DNA of 42,086 nt from Micrococcales bacterium 31B (GCA_022803075.1 JAFFTF010000009.1:1-42086), one strand, 5' to 3'. Positions 8,417 through 15,652 are shown, counted from the stretch's first letter. Program-made: numbers and translations. Notes: generated from the sequence alone by a model not told the origin.

Positions 8417-8447
8417 CCGTTGGAGAAGCGTACTGCTTCTCCAACGG
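8417..8447 (+). promoter_or_regulatory. Perfect 13-bp hairpin between fprA and htpX
   Basis: CCGTTGGAGAAGC (8417-8429), loop gtact, GCTTCTCCAACGG (8435-8447). There is no T-run after it, so it is either an actinobacterial terminator without a U-tail for fprA, an operator for htpX, or a leader stem. It ends 32 bp before the htpX ATG. Confidence 0.6.
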
Positions 8448-8479
8448 ATGCAGTCAATTGCAGAAAGGCGTGACGTCGC

Positions 8480-9406
8480 ATGGTCAAAGGTCATCGTCAC
8501 TTCAATGGGCTGAAGACCATTGCATTGTTCGGCGTCCTCTGGGCCATACTCTTGACCTTCGGTTCCCTCATCGCGGGGGCCCGATACCTCTGGGTCTTCG
8601 CGCTGATCGGCCTGGCCATGACCGCCTACGGCTACTGGAACAGTGACAAGATCGCGATTCGTGCGATGCGCGCCCGACCCGTCACCGAGGTCGAACATCC
8701 CGCGATGTATCGCATCGTGCGGGAACTCTCGACCCGCGCCGGCCAGCCCATGCCCCGATTGTTTGTCGCGCCGACCAACGCCCCGAACGCCTTCGCGACG
8801 GGCCGCAACCCCAAACACGCCGCCGTCTGTTGCACGTACGGCATTCTCGAACTGCTGGACGAGCGAGAATTGCGCGGCGTGCTCGGTCACGAGCTCATGC
8901 ACGTGTACAACCGCGACATCCTGACCTCTTCGGTGGCTTCCGCGGTGGCCGGCATCATCACCTCGGTCGCGCAGATGCTGATGTGGGGCGGCATGAGTCG
9001 TGACAGCCGCAACAATCCCTTGGCCATGATCGGCATGATCGCCATGGCCCTGCTCGCTCCACTCGCAAGCACCATCATTCAGTTGGCCATCTCGCGCACG
9101 CGCGAATACGACGCGGACGAAGACGGGGCCCTGCTGACCGGGGACCCGCTCGCCCTGGCGTCCGCCCTACGCAAGCTCGAAGGCGGGGTGGAGGCCGCCC
9201 CGCTGCCCCCTGAGCGCGAGTTCGTCAACACGAGCCACATGATGATCGCGTCTCCGTTTCGGCGGGGCGAACGCGGCGCCGGCCTGTTTTCGACGCACCC
9301 GCCGATCGAGGAACGCATCGTGCGACTGGAGCGCATGGCCGGTGGCGGGTACACGGGCGTCGACGGGGGAGTGGCGCCCACGCCCAACTGGCCGGCACCG
9401 CAGTAA
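8480..9406 (+). CDS. htpX: HtpX-type membrane zinc metalloprotease
   Basis: A 308-aa M48-family protease that degrades damaged membrane proteins, with its active site facing the cytoplasm. The zinc site HELMH is at 137-141 and the third ligand Glu at 209 in [10 protein letters not shown]. Hydrophobic segments lie near 12-32 and 36-52, and a further pair near 148-170 and 180-203. The ending [15 protein letters not shown] is typical of the family. The ATG follows AGAAAGG at about 12 nt. It is preceded by a perfect hairpin, which may take part in its control; heat or membrane-stress induction is known for the E. coli enzyme but is not shown here. Confidence 0.92.
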   Translation: MVKGHRHFNGLKTIALFGVLWAILLTFGSLIAGARYLWVFALIGLAMTAYGYWNSDKIAIRAMRARPVTEVEHPAMYRIVRELSTRAGQPMPRLFVAPTNAPNAFATGRNPKHAAVCCTYGILELLDERELRGVLGHELMHVYNRDILTSSVASAVAGIITSVAQMLMWGGMSRDSRNNPLAMIGMIAMALLAPLASTIIQLAISRTREYDADEDGALLTGDPLALASALRKLEGGVEAAPLPPEREFVNTSHMMIASPFRRGERGAGLFSTHPPIEERIVRLERMAGGGYTGVDGGVAPTPNWPAPQ

Positions 9407-9412
9407 CAGCGA

Positions 9413-9442
9413 AGTGGCCGCTCCCGGTCGGAAACGGCCACT
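9413..9442. terminator. Bidirectional terminator between htpX and yajQ
   Basis: AGTGGCCG (9413-9420) pairs with CGGCCACT (9435-9442) in the 66-bp gap between the convergent genes. There is no long T-run on either side. Confidence 0.55.
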
Positions 9443-9472
9443 ATTCGCGACTGTGCGCGCCTGTGCGCGCAG

Positions 9473-9961
9473 TTACCGGTAGTTCACGAACTGCACGGGA
9501 AACTCGAGGTCCTTACCCTTGAGCAGGCTGATGACAGACTGCAGGTCGTCGCGGCTCTTGGAGGAGACGCGCACCTCATCGCCCGTGATCTGGGTCTTGA
9601 CGCCCTTCGGGCCCTCGTCGCGCACGATCTTGGCGACCTTCTTGGCGTCATCGCTCGACAGGCCGTCCTTCAGGGCGATGTCGAGGCGCGAGCCCTTGCT
9701 GGCAGGCTTGGGTTCGTCGAAGTCGAGCACCTTGATGGAGACCTGGCGGCGGATCAATTTCGATTGGAACACATCGACAACGGCGAGCACGCGGTCGTCG
9801 CTCGAGGCGCTGACAACGATGCCCTCGCCGCTCCACTCAATCGTGGCGTCGGTGCCTTTGAAGTCGTAGCGTTGCTGAACCTCCTTGATGGTCTGGTTCA
9901 GGGCGTTATCGACTTCTTGCTTGTCGAGTTTCGACACTACGTCGAAGGATGAGTCGGCCAT
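9473..9961 (-). CDS. yajQ: YajQ-family (DUF520) nucleotide-binding protein
   Basis: A 162-aa protein matching the YajQ family end to end: it opens MADSSFDVVSKLDKQEVDNA, contains RYDFKGTDATIEW, and later FQSKLIRRQVSIKVLDF and KIVRDEGPKGVKTQITGDEVRVS. Family members have two RRM-like folds; the Xanthomonas homologue binds cyclic-di-GMP, but the actinobacterial role is unclear. The ATG at 9961 follows GAAAGGAAGCC. It is transcribed away from the tRNA cluster and convergent with htpX. Confidence 0.92.
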   Translation of the reverse strand: MADSSFDVVSKLDKQEVDNALNQTIKEVQQRYDFKGTDATIEWSGEGIVVSASSDDRVLAVVDVFQSKLIRRQVSIKVLDFDEPKPASKGSRLDIALKDGLSSDDAKKVAKIVRDEGPKGVKTQITGDEVRVSSKSRDDLQSVISLLKGKDLEFPVQFVNYR

Positions 9962-10080
9962 GGCTTCCTTTCGCGGGATGGGGCTTCCGTTGCGGATTCA
10001 GTTAACCAGGTGGAAGTGCGCCGGTAGGGACCCGCCTCTGTGAGCATACTCATGAATGCCCAAAATTGACCGGATCGATT

Positions 10081-10109
10081 TAGACATTGGCGCCGAATCT
10101 TTGTACGCT
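10081..10109 (+). promoter_or_regulatory. Candidate promoter of the tRNA-Tyr transcript
   Basis: TAGACA (10081-10086), 17-bp spacer, TACGCT (10104-10109). The start would be near 10116, about 80 nt before the mature tRNA-Tyr, leaving a leader to be trimmed. Confidence 0.45.
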
Positions 10110-10197
10110 TATCTAGCTCGGTCCGAACAGGTCCGCAATAGGGCGCCGTACAGGTCAAACTGTCGGTGTTGTGCGGGGGCCTAGGCGGAGCGAAAAC

Positions 10198-10279
10198 GGC
10201 AAGTTGCCCGAGCGGCCAAAGGGAGCTGACTGTAAATCAGCCGCGTTACGCTACGGGGGTTCGAATCCCTCACTTGCCA
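10198..10279 (+). tRNA. tRNA-Tyr (anticodon GTA)
   Basis: Acceptor arms GGCAAGT (10198-10204) and ACTTGCC (10272-10278) pair fully, with discriminator A. The anticodon GTA is at 10232-10234 in a 7-nt loop. The long variable arm marks a class II tRNA, as expected for bacterial tRNA-Tyr. The T-loop GGTTCGAATCC is normal. CCA is not encoded. Confidence 0.96.
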
Positions 10280-10284
10280 CGCAA

Positions 10285-10314
10285 TGACGGCTCATCCACG
10301 CGGGTGAGCGGTCA
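10285..10314 (+). terminator. Hairpin after tRNA-Tyr, possible terminator
   Basis: TGAC plus GCTCA pair with TGAGC plus GTCA around one G-G mismatch, loop tccacgcggg. No T-run follows. It separates tRNA-Tyr from the promoter ahead of tRNA-Thr. Confidence 0.4.
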
Positions 10315-10360
10315 TGGCCGAGAGGCTTTGCGCATGTGATCGGAACGACTAGAACTCGAT

Positions 10361-10390
10361 TTGGTTCAGTGGTTTTCGATCGTGTAAAGT
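10361..10390 (+). promoter_or_regulatory. Promoter of tRNA-Thr
   Basis: TTGGTT (10361-10366), 18-bp spacer, TAAAGT (10385-10390). Transcription would start near 10397, just 5 nt before the tRNA-Thr 5' end. Confidence 0.6.
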
Positions 10391-10401
10391 TTCAAAGCGT
10401 T

Positions 10402-10474
10402 GCCCCGATAGCTCAGACGGCAGAGCGTCTCCATGGTAAGGAGAAGGTCACGAGTTCGATTCTCGTTCGGGGCT
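10402..10474 (+). tRNA. tRNA-Thr (anticodon GGT)
   Basis: Acceptor arms GCCCCGA (10402-10408) and TCGGGGC (10467-10473), discriminator T. Anticodon GGT at 10435-10437 in loop atggtaa between a 5-bp TCTCC/GGAGA stem. D-arm and T-loop (GTTCGATTC) are regular. Confidence 0.95.
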
Positions 10475-10482
10475 CTGAAAAG

Positions 10483-10507
10483 GGCCGGCTCTGCCGGTCG
10501 TTTTTTT
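10483..10507 (+). terminator. Intrinsic terminator between tRNA-Thr and tRNA-Met
   Basis: CCGGC (10485-10489), loop tct, GCCGG (10493-10497), lengthened by a G-U and a G-C pair, then cg and seven T (10501-10507). The T-run directly touches the first base of tRNA-Met. Confidence 0.7.
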
Positions 10508-10581
10508 GGCGGGGTAGCTCAGCTGGTCAGAGCGCACGACTCATAATCGTGAGGTCGCGGGTTCGAGCCCCGCTCCCGCTA
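10508..10581 (+). tRNA. tRNA-Met, elongator type (anticodon CAT)
   Basis: Starts GGCGGGGTAGCTCAG, anticodon CAT at 10542-10544 in loop ctcataa, ends with the T-stem GCGGG/CCCGC, acceptor arm TCCCGCT and discriminator A. The anticodon stem CACGA/TCGTG lacks the three G-C pairs of initiator tRNA. The acceptor has G-U pairs at both ends. A lysidine-modified tRNA-Ile also carries CAT, but the body and the Tyr-Thr-Met-rpmG order fit elongator Met. Confidence 0.9.
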
Positions 10582-10612
10582 CGCAGTATGGGCGAGCCCG
10601 AGAGGGCTTGCG

Positions 10613-10618
10613 TATACT
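10613..10618 (+). promoter_or_regulatory. Candidate -10 box of rpmG
   Basis: TATACT lies 156 nt before the rpmG start; no good -35 box. The leader would be long. Confidence 0.35.
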
Positions 10619-10773
10619 TGTGCTGTTTCGCGCGCGAAGGCACACGCGAACACCCGTCTGGGTGGCCCGACCACTTGAATCCAGGCAAGGTAGTCGGCGC
10701 GAAGACATCAGCATCTGAAGACAAAACATACCGCGGCCCCCATTGAGCCGATGGTTCAGGAGAGAAGGCAACC

Positions 10774-10944
10774 GTGGCTAGCAAGAGCACCGATGTTCGT
10801 CCCAAGATCACCATGGCGTGTGTGGACTGCAAAGAGCGCAATTACATCACCAAGAAGAACCGTCGTAACGATCCCGATCGTCTCGAGTTCCAGAAGTACT
10901 GCTCGCGCTGCAACAAGCACACCGCGCACCGCGAAACCCGCTAA
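10774..10944 (+). CDS. rpmG: Ribosomal protein bL33, zinc-binding form
   Basis: A 56-aa protein, [20 protein letters not shown] at its start, with two CXXC pairs (Cys16/Cys19 and Cys43/Cys46) forming a zinc ribbon; it belongs to the large ribosomal subunit. GTG at 10774 follows GGAGAGAAGG. Because it keeps all four cysteines it is the zinc-dependent (C+) paralogue. Many actinobacteria also hold a zinc-free copy made under zinc shortage; none is in this window. It lies between the tRNA cluster and the dehydratase pair, an order also seen in mycobacteria. Confidence 0.96.
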   Translation: MASKSTDVRPKITMACVDCKERNYITKKNRRNDPDRLEFQKYCSRCNKHTAHRETR

Positions 10945-10979
10945 GCCCGGGCTGGCGCGCTGGGCGCACTCAACGTAGC

Positions 10980-11013
10980 CAACGGCCGCAACTCACGCGA
11001 GTTGCGGCCGTTG
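10980..11013 (+). terminator. Strong terminator after rpmG
   Basis: A 15-bp perfect stem: CAACGGCCGCAACTC (10980-10994), loop acgc, GAGTTGCGGCCGTTG (10999-11013), followed by ttgtatt. Confidence 0.8.
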
Positions 11014-11041
11014 TTGTATTCCGCAAGTGCACCCGCGACCG

Positions 11042-11047
11042 TACAAT
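11042..11047 (+). promoter_or_regulatory. Candidate -10 box of the dehydratase operon
   Basis: TACAAT, 65 nt before the ATG at 11112. The -35 region (ttccgc, 17 bp upstream) is weak. Confidence 0.45.
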
Positions 11048-11111
11048 GAAACCTACCAACTGGAAATATTTCGTCGTCCCGCACGCGCGGTACAACACCA
11101 AGGAGCCCCTC

Positions 11112-11561
11112 ATGGCCGTGAACGTCGAATATCAGGGCAAGGTGTACCCACCCGGCCCGCCCTACCTGGTCGGCCGCGAGAAGGTCCGCGAATTTGCCGC
11201 CGCGACGGGGGCAACCAACGCCCTGCACCATGACCTAGACGCCGCGCGCGCCGCGGGCCACCCCGACCTCATCGCACCGCCCACATTCGCCGTCATCATG
11301 GCACAAGGCTGCGAACGACAACTCGTCGAAGACCCCGAGGCCGGCATCGACTACAGCCGGGTCGTGCACGGCGATGAGAAGTTCGTGCTGCACCGACCCA
11401 TCGTGGCGGGCGACGAACTGCGCGGCGTGCTGAACGTCGAAACCATGCGCATTGCGGGCGGCCACGGCATGGTCGGCACCCGCGTAGACCTGCTCGACGC
11501 CGACGATCACATCGTCGCCAACGTGCACTCCGTGATCGTGGTGCGAGGAGACGACAAGTGA
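11112..11561 (+). CDS. MaoC-like hot-dog dehydratase, HadA-like subunit
   Basis: A 149-aa protein similar to the HadA-type partner (FAS1-like dehydratase N-domain): GKVYPPGPPYLVGREKVREF near the N-terminus, APPTF in the middle, and a C-terminal hot-dog core with GDEKFVLHRPIVAGDEL. It lacks the Asp/His hydratase motif, as expected for the non-catalytic partner. ATG 11112 follows AAGGAG at 6 nt; an in-frame upstream ATG at 11046 overlaps the -10 box and is unlikely. Its stop overlaps the next start. In mycobacteria the HadAB dimer dehydrates 3-hydroxyacyl-ACP during mycolic acid elongation. In a lineage probably without mycolates the substrate is unknown. Confidence 0.85.
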   Translation: MAVNVEYQGKVYPPGPPYLVGREKVREFAAATGATNALHHDLDAARAAGHPDLIAPPTFAVIMAQGCERQLVEDPEAGIDYSRVVHGDEKFVLHRPIVAGDELRGVLNVETMRIAGGHGMVGTRVDLLDADDHIVANVHSVIVVRGDDK

Positions 11562-11965
11562 ACCTGAACGACCTCAGCGTCGGCGATGAGATCGGCCGTA
11601 GCGAACTGACCTTCACCCGCGACACCCTGGTGCGCTACGCGGGTGCCTCGGGCGACTTCAACCCCATCCACTACAACGATGCCTTCGCGCAGTCCGTCGG
11701 CCTCGACGGAGTCATCGCGCACGGCATGCTCACCATGGGCAGCGCCGTCACCCTCGTCACCAACTGGCTCGATGACCCCTCCCTGGTCGCCGAATACGTC
11801 GTGCGCTTCACGAAGCCCGTGCCCGTGCCGAACCCCGGCAGCGTCACGGTCGCCGTGGTGGGCAAGGTCGCGGCCGTGAAACCGGAATCGCTGCGCATCG
11901 ACCTCACGGTGACGGTGGACGACGTCAAGGTACTCGGCAAAGCCCAAGTCACGGTAAAACTCTGA
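11558..11965 (+). CDS. MaoC-like hot-dog dehydratase, HadB-like catalytic subunit
   Basis: A 135-aa (R)-specific enoyl hydratase-type hot-dog protein with the hydratase-2 motif GDFNPIHYND; Asp33 and His38 are the likely catalytic pair. GTG 11558 overlaps the previous stop by 4 nt (GTGA) behind GAGGAG, so translation is coupled and a heterodimer is likely. It continues without a gap into an MFS gene. By family it should interconvert 3-hydroxyacyl and trans-2-enoyl thioesters; whether on ACP or CoA is not visible. Confidence 0.87.
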   Translation: MNLNDLSVGDEIGRSELTFTRDTLVRYAGASGDFNPIHYNDAFAQSVGLDGVIAHGMLTMGSAVTLVTNWLDDPSLVAEYVVRFTKPVPVPNPGSVTVAVVGKVAAVKPESLRIDLTVTVDDVKVLGKAQVTVKL

Positions 11966-13206
11966 TGACCTCATCCGCTCCCTCTCAATTCACCTCTCCG
12001 TACCCGCGGCGCGCGGTGAGAGACGCCATGATCGTCACCCACATCGTGTTCGCGCTGAACGGGCTGCTGTTTGCCTCGTGGGCCGCACGACTGCCCTACG
12101 TTGCCGATCAACTCGACATCAATGACGCACAACTCGGCCAGGTGCTCCTCACCGGCGCCATCGGCGCGCTCATCGGCCTGCCCCTCGCGGGCCGCGTCGC
12201 CCAGCGACTTGGCACCCGCTTCACGCTGCTCGCCTGCTACGGCGTGGCGATCGTGGGCTGGAGCATCGTGGCCGTCGCCCTGCTGCAGCACAGCCTCGTG
12301 TTCACTATGCTCGGTGTCTGCATCTACGGCGTCGCCAATGGCGTCTGGGATGTGGCCCAAAATGTCGAGGGAGCCGAGGTCGAGCGCCACTGGGGCAAGA
12401 CCATCATGCCCATGTTCCACGCCTCCTTCTCGGGCGGAGCGTTCCTCGGCGCGCTATTCGGCTCCCTCATGGCGCAGCTGGGCATCGGACTGCCCGCACA
12501 GATCGTCATGTGCCTCGCGGCGGGTCTGATTATCGTGCTGACCAGCACCTCGAAATTCCTCCCCGCGGGCAACGAGGGCCACGCAGCCCAGCCGGCCGAC
12601 GCGGCGTCCGACCCCCAAAACGCGGCCAGGGGCCGCAGCGCCTGGACCGAGGCCCGCACCCTCGTGATCGGCCTCGTGGTGCTCGGCGCGGCCCTCACCG
12701 AGGGCAGCGGCAACGACTGGATCGCGAAGGCCGTGGTCGACGAGCTGCACGGCTCCGAGTCGCAGGGAGCCCTCGTGTTCGCGGTCTTCATCGGCGCGAT
12801 GACGATCTTCCGCGTGCTCGGGTCTGGCCTGCTCGACCGGTACGGACGCCTTCCGGTGCTGCGCTTCAGCTTCGCCGCCTCCCTCGTGGGCCTGCTCGCC
12901 TTCGTGTTTGCCCCCACCATCTGGATCGCGCTGCCCGGCGCGGTGCTGTGGGGTGCGGGCGCGGCGCTCGGGTTTCCCGTCGGCATGTCCGCAGCGGCCG
13001 ACGACCCGAAGCGAGCGGCGGCCCGCGTCTCCGTGGTCTCCACGATCGGCTACACGGCGTTCCTGCTCGGCCCGGCCCTGCTCGGCTACCTCTCGCACTC
13101 CATCGGGGTGCGCTGGGCGCTGCTCGCGGTGGGCGTGTGCATCGTGGCGTCGCTGTTCGCGGTGCGCGCCGCGGCGCCCCTCAAGGCCGACGAGATGCAG
13201 GGCTAA
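11965..13206 (+). CDS. MFS transporter, YbjJ-like
   Basis: A 413-aa inner-membrane carrier with about 12 hydrophobic segments and a hydrophilic middle loop near 205-230. The first segment (THIVFALNGLLFASWAARLP), the loop-2 motif GLPLAGRVAQRLGTRFTLL (a MFS motif-A variant) and CIYGVANGVWDVAQNVEG resemble the YbjJ/fucose-permease-like branch. Its ATG overlaps the dehydratase stop by one base (TGATG). The substrate is not predictable; co-transcription with the dehydratase pair may be incidental. Confidence 0.82.
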   Translation: MTSSAPSQFTSPYPRRAVRDAMIVTHIVFALNGLLFASWAARLPYVADQLDINDAQLGQVLLTGAIGALIGLPLAGRVAQRLGTRFTLLACYGVAIVGWSIVAVALLQHSLVFTMLGVCIYGVANGVWDVAQNVEGAEVERHWGKTIMPMFHASFSGGAFLGALFGSLMAQLGIGLPAQIVMCLAAGLIIVLTSTSKFLPAGNEGHAAQPADAASDPQNAARGRSAWTEARTLVIGLVVLGAALTEGSGNDWIAKAVVDELHGSESQGALVFAVFIGAMTIFRVLGSGLLDRYGRLPVLRFSFAASLVGLLAFVFAPTIWIALPGAVLWGAGAALGFPVGMSAAADDPKRAAARVSVVSTIGYTAFLLGPALLGYLSHSIGVRWALLAVGVCIVASLFAVRAAAPLKADEMQG

Positions 13207-13240
13207 CGTGCGGCGCGCGGTGACCCGGCACGCCGGACAG

Positions 13241-13246
13241 TAAGGT
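13241..13246 (+). promoter_or_regulatory. Possible leaderless promoter (or ribosome site) of murB
   Basis: TAAGGT is 6 nt before the murB ATG. It fits a leaderless -10 box, but TAAGG could equally be a ribosome-binding site. The gap to the MFS gene is only 46 bp. Confidence 0.3.
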
Positions 13247-13252
13247 AGTGCC

Positions 13253-14431
13253 ATGACCCAAATCCCTACCCGCCCCAGCCGGCTCGCCGAACTCACCACC
13301 CTCCGCATCGGCGGGCCGCTCGGCGATTACCAGCCCGTCTACGACGAGAATGCGCTGATCGAGGCCGTGCGGGCGGCAGACGCCGCGCGGCGGCCCGTGC
13401 TCGTGCTGGGCGGCGGCTCCAACCTCGTGTGCTCGGACGCCGCGTTCGACGGGAGCGTCATTCGCACCGCGGACCCCGCGGAAGGAGGCGAGGACGCCCG
13501 GGGCACACGTCCCGGCATCGCGCTCGGTTGCGAGGCAGACGCGGCAATCACCGACTTCATCAACCCCGACCTGGTGACCCCCGGGGTCGAGGTCACCGAT
13601 GCCTCCGCGTGCGGGGGAGTTTCGGTCACCGTCTGGGCCGGAGTGAACTGGGACGCCTTCGTGGCCCATGCCGTCAGCAACAACTGGGTGGGCATCGAGG
13701 CGCTGTCGGGCATACCCGGAACCGTCGGTGCGACGCCGATTCAAAACGTTGGAGCGTACGGCCAGGACGCCGCCCAGGTAATCTCCGCCGTGCGCACGTG
13801 GGACCGCGAGGCCGGTGCCGTGAAGACCTTCGCCCTCGCCGACTGCGAATTCAGTTACCGTCACTCGATCTTTAAGGGCAGCCCGTTTCACGGTCAGCCC
13901 ACGGGCCGCTACGTGGTGCTGAACGTACAGTTTCAGTTCAAGCTGGGCACCCTGTCGGCGCCCGTGCGCTACGCCGACCTGGCGGCGCGACTCGGCGTCG
14001 AGATCGGCGAACGCGTTGACCTGGAGCGCGTGCGTGAGGCCGTGCTCGCGGTGCGCGGCAGCAAGGGCATGGTGCTTGATCCCACCGACCATGACACGTG
14101 GAGCGCGGGGTCTTTCTTCACAAACCCCCAATTGACGGAGGCTGAGGCGGCGGCCCTGCCCGAGGGAGCACCGCGGCATCCGGGGGACGCCGGCCGCATC
14201 AAGACTTCCGCGGCGTGGCTGATCAGCAACAGCGGGCTCGACAAGGGCTTCGGGCTGAACGAGCGCGCGAGCCTCTCGACCAAACACTCCCTGGCCCTGA
14301 CCAACCGAGGAGGCGCCTCGGCGTCCGATATTGCCGAACTCGCTCGCGCGGTGCGCGACCGGGTGCGCGACGCGTTCGGCGTGGAACTCGTGCCCGAGCC
14401 CGTTTGGGTGGGGCACTCGATCAACGACTGA
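13253..14431 (+). CDS. murB: UDP-N-acetylenolpyruvoylglucosamine reductase
   Basis: Reduces UDP-GlcNAc-enolpyruvate to UDP-MurNAc with NADPH and FAD, an early peptidoglycan step in the cytoplasm. The 392-aa protein shows TTLRIGG (15-21), the FAD-binding VLGGGSNLV (51-59), GIEALSGIPGTVGATPIQNV (147-166), the active-site SYRHS (201-205), GSFFTNP (286-292) with the proton-donor Ser287, and a C-terminal VPEPVWVG with the conserved Glu. It is a type I enzyme. It is longer than usual: between GSVIRTA (67-73) and VSVTVWAG (123-130) there is an acidic insertion of about 40 residues where most homologues have a short turn. It converges with purU. Confidence 0.93.
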   Translation: MTQIPTRPSRLAELTTLRIGGPLGDYQPVYDENALIEAVRAADAARRPVLVLGGGSNLVCSDAAFDGSVIRTADPAEGGEDARGTRPGIALGCEADAAITDFINPDLVTPGVEVTDASACGGVSVTVWAGVNWDAFVAHAVSNNWVGIEALSGIPGTVGATPIQNVGAYGQDAAQVISAVRTWDREAGAVKTFALADCEFSYRHSIFKGSPFHGQPTGRYVVLNVQFQFKLGTLSAPVRYADLAARLGVEIGERVDLERVREAVLAVRGSKGMVLDPTDHDTWSAGSFFTNPQLTEAEAAALPEGAPRHPGDAGRIKTSAAWLISNSGLDKGFGLNERASLSTKHSLALTNRGGASASDIAELARAVRDRVRDAFGVELVPEPVWVGHSIND

Positions 14432-14448
14432 CGCAGCGTCGCCGCGCT

Positions 14449-15378
14449 CTAGTGGAACACCACCGTGCGATGCCCGTTGCGCAGCACGCGATGCTGGGCG
14501 TGCCAGCGCACGGCGCGCGCTAGGGCGCGGCATTCGACGTCTTGACCGCGGGCCACGAGGTCGCTCGCGGACTCGTTGTGGCTCACCCGCTCGACGTCCT
14601 GCTCGATGATCGGGCCCTCGTCGAGGTCGGCCGTCACATAGTGCGCGGTGGCGCCGATGATCTTCACGCCCCGTTCATGCGCCTGGTGGTACGGCTTGGC
14701 ACCCTTGAACGAGGGCAGGAACGAGTGGTGAATGTTGATGGCCCGGCCCTCGAACGCGCGGCACAACTGGTCGGAGAGCACCTGCATGTAGCGGGCCAGC
14801 ACGACAAGTTCGATGCCCTGTTCGGCGGCGATCTCCTGGACGCGGGCCTCGGCCTCCGCTTTCGTCGCGGGGGTCACGGGTACGTGAAAGAACGGCACTC
14901 CATAGAACTCGGCGAGCGGCTGCAGGTCGGTGTGGTTGCTGACGATCGCGGGAATCTCGATCGGCAATTGCCCGCTGCGCTGGCGAAACAGCAGATCATT
15001 GAGGCAATGCCCCGCCTTGGAGACCATGACGAGCGTCCGCATCTTGTGATTGCCGCTCGCCACGTTCCAATCCATCGTGAACTTCTCGCCGACCGGGCGC
15101 AGCCACGAGCGCAGCACCTCACCCGCGGCGTCATCGCGGGCAGCCTGCGGGCCGGACGCTCCGGCCCCCACCTGGGTGCTCCCGCTCATATCCACCTGCA
15201 CCCGCATGAAAAACGAGCCGGAGTCGTCGCCAAACTGCTGGGACTCCACGATATTGCCGCCCGCGTTGGCGACGGCGCCCGCGACCGCCGCGACGATGCC
15301 GGAGCGGTCGGGGCACGACAGGGTGAGGATCCACTGGGGGGAGGCGCTTGCTGCGGCCTCGAACTGGGGCTGATTCAC
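14449..15378 (-). CDS. purU: Formyltetrahydrofolate deformylase
   Basis: Hydrolyses 10-formyl-THF to formate and THF, balancing one-carbon pools. The 309-aa protein has an N-terminal ACT domain (WILTLSCPDRSGIVAAVAGA) and a formyltransferase-like catalytic domain with HVPVTPATKAEAEARV, INIHHSFLPSFKGAKPYHQA carrying the Asn-His pair, and DLDEGPIIEQDV with the catalytic Asp. I chose GTG 15378 rather than an in-frame start at 15543: TATGAT lies exactly 6 nt before it, and the longer form would add about 55 non-family residues lying over the glyA promoter on the other strand. It diverges from glyA-folD, the same pathway. Confidence 0.93.
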   Translation of the reverse strand: MNQPQFEAAASASPQWILTLSCPDRSGIVAAVAGAVANAGGNIVESQQFGDDSGSFFMRVQVDMSGSTQVGAGASGPQAARDDAAGEVLRSWLRPVGEKFTMDWNVASGNHKMRTLVMVSKAGHCLNDLLFRQRSGQLPIEIPAIVSNHTDLQPLAEFYGVPFFHVPVTPATKAEAEARVQEIAAEQGIELVVLARYMQVLSDQLCRAFEGRAINIHHSFLPSFKGAKPYHQAHERGVKIIGATAHYVTADLDEGPIIEQDVERVSHNESASDLVARGQDVECRALARAVRWHAQHRVLRNGHRTVVFH

Positions 15379-15384
15379 CTGGGA

Positions 15385-15390
15385 ATCATA
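15385..15390 (-). promoter_or_regulatory. -10 box of a probable leaderless purU transcript
   Basis: On the minus strand TATGAT is followed by tcccag and the GTG at 15378. There is no ribosome-binding site at this start. A TTACCT 18 bp upstream is a weak -35. Confidence 0.55.
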
Positions 15391-15501
15391 CGAAAAAAAC
15401 GCCTCCGCAGGTAACTTCGCCCACGGATGCCTGATTTGCAGTGGCGCGCGCCATACGGGCTGTTCATATGACAACGCAACCCCCTCGGCGTCCGGGCCGA
15501 T

Positions 15502-15510
15502 TGCTAGACT
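15502..15510 (+). promoter_or_regulatory. Extended -10 promoter of the glyA leader
   Basis: TGCTAGACT combines a TGn extension with TAGACT (15505-15510). The start would be near 15517, at the first base pairs of the predicted riboswitch. No -35 match. Confidence 0.55.
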
Positions 15511-15515
15511 CTGAC

Positions 15516-15584
15516 CGTCGCAACTGGCGCAGATGGTGAACATCGTGAAGCGACGTCATGGCGTTGACGGGCCGCCCGCCTGGG
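15516..15584 (+). ncRNA. ZTP (pfl) riboswitch in the glyA-folD leader
   Basis: The RNA shows the pfl-motif pattern. Stem P1 is CGTCGC (15516-15521) with GCGACG (15550-15555). Inside it are AACTGGCG (15522-15529) and a small hairpin GATG/CATC (15532-15544). A linker hairpin (GTCA/TGAC, 15555-15568) follows, then CCGCCTGGG (15576-15584), which equals the class's most conserved 3' segment. GGCG (15526-15529) can pair with CGCC (15577-15580) as the pseudoknot. The class binds the purine-synthesis intermediate ZTP/ZMP when 10-formyl-THF is short and turns on folate genes such as glyA and folD, which are the genes here. Downstream, the ribosome site AAGGAG (15642-15647) lies in the palindrome TGACTAAGGAGTCA, and CTCC (15630-15633) could also mask it, so control is probably at translation. 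Confidence 0.85.
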
Positions 15585-15652
15585 TCCAGCCAATCTTTGA
15601 AGGGCACGCCCGCCACGCTGCGGGCACGCCTCCAACTGACTAAGGAGTCACC

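Noticed and set aside
8359-8646. 95-codon plus-strand frame before and over the htpX start
   Set aside because: It overlaps htpX in another frame, spans the 13-bp hairpin and has no ribosome site.
9441-9472. Repeated tgtgcgcgc units after htpX as a repeat array
   Set aside because: Only two short copies, better explained as GC-rich sequence next to the terminator.
13181-14533. 450-codon minus-strand frame opposite murB
   Set aside because: Antisense shadow; no motif, and murB is certain.
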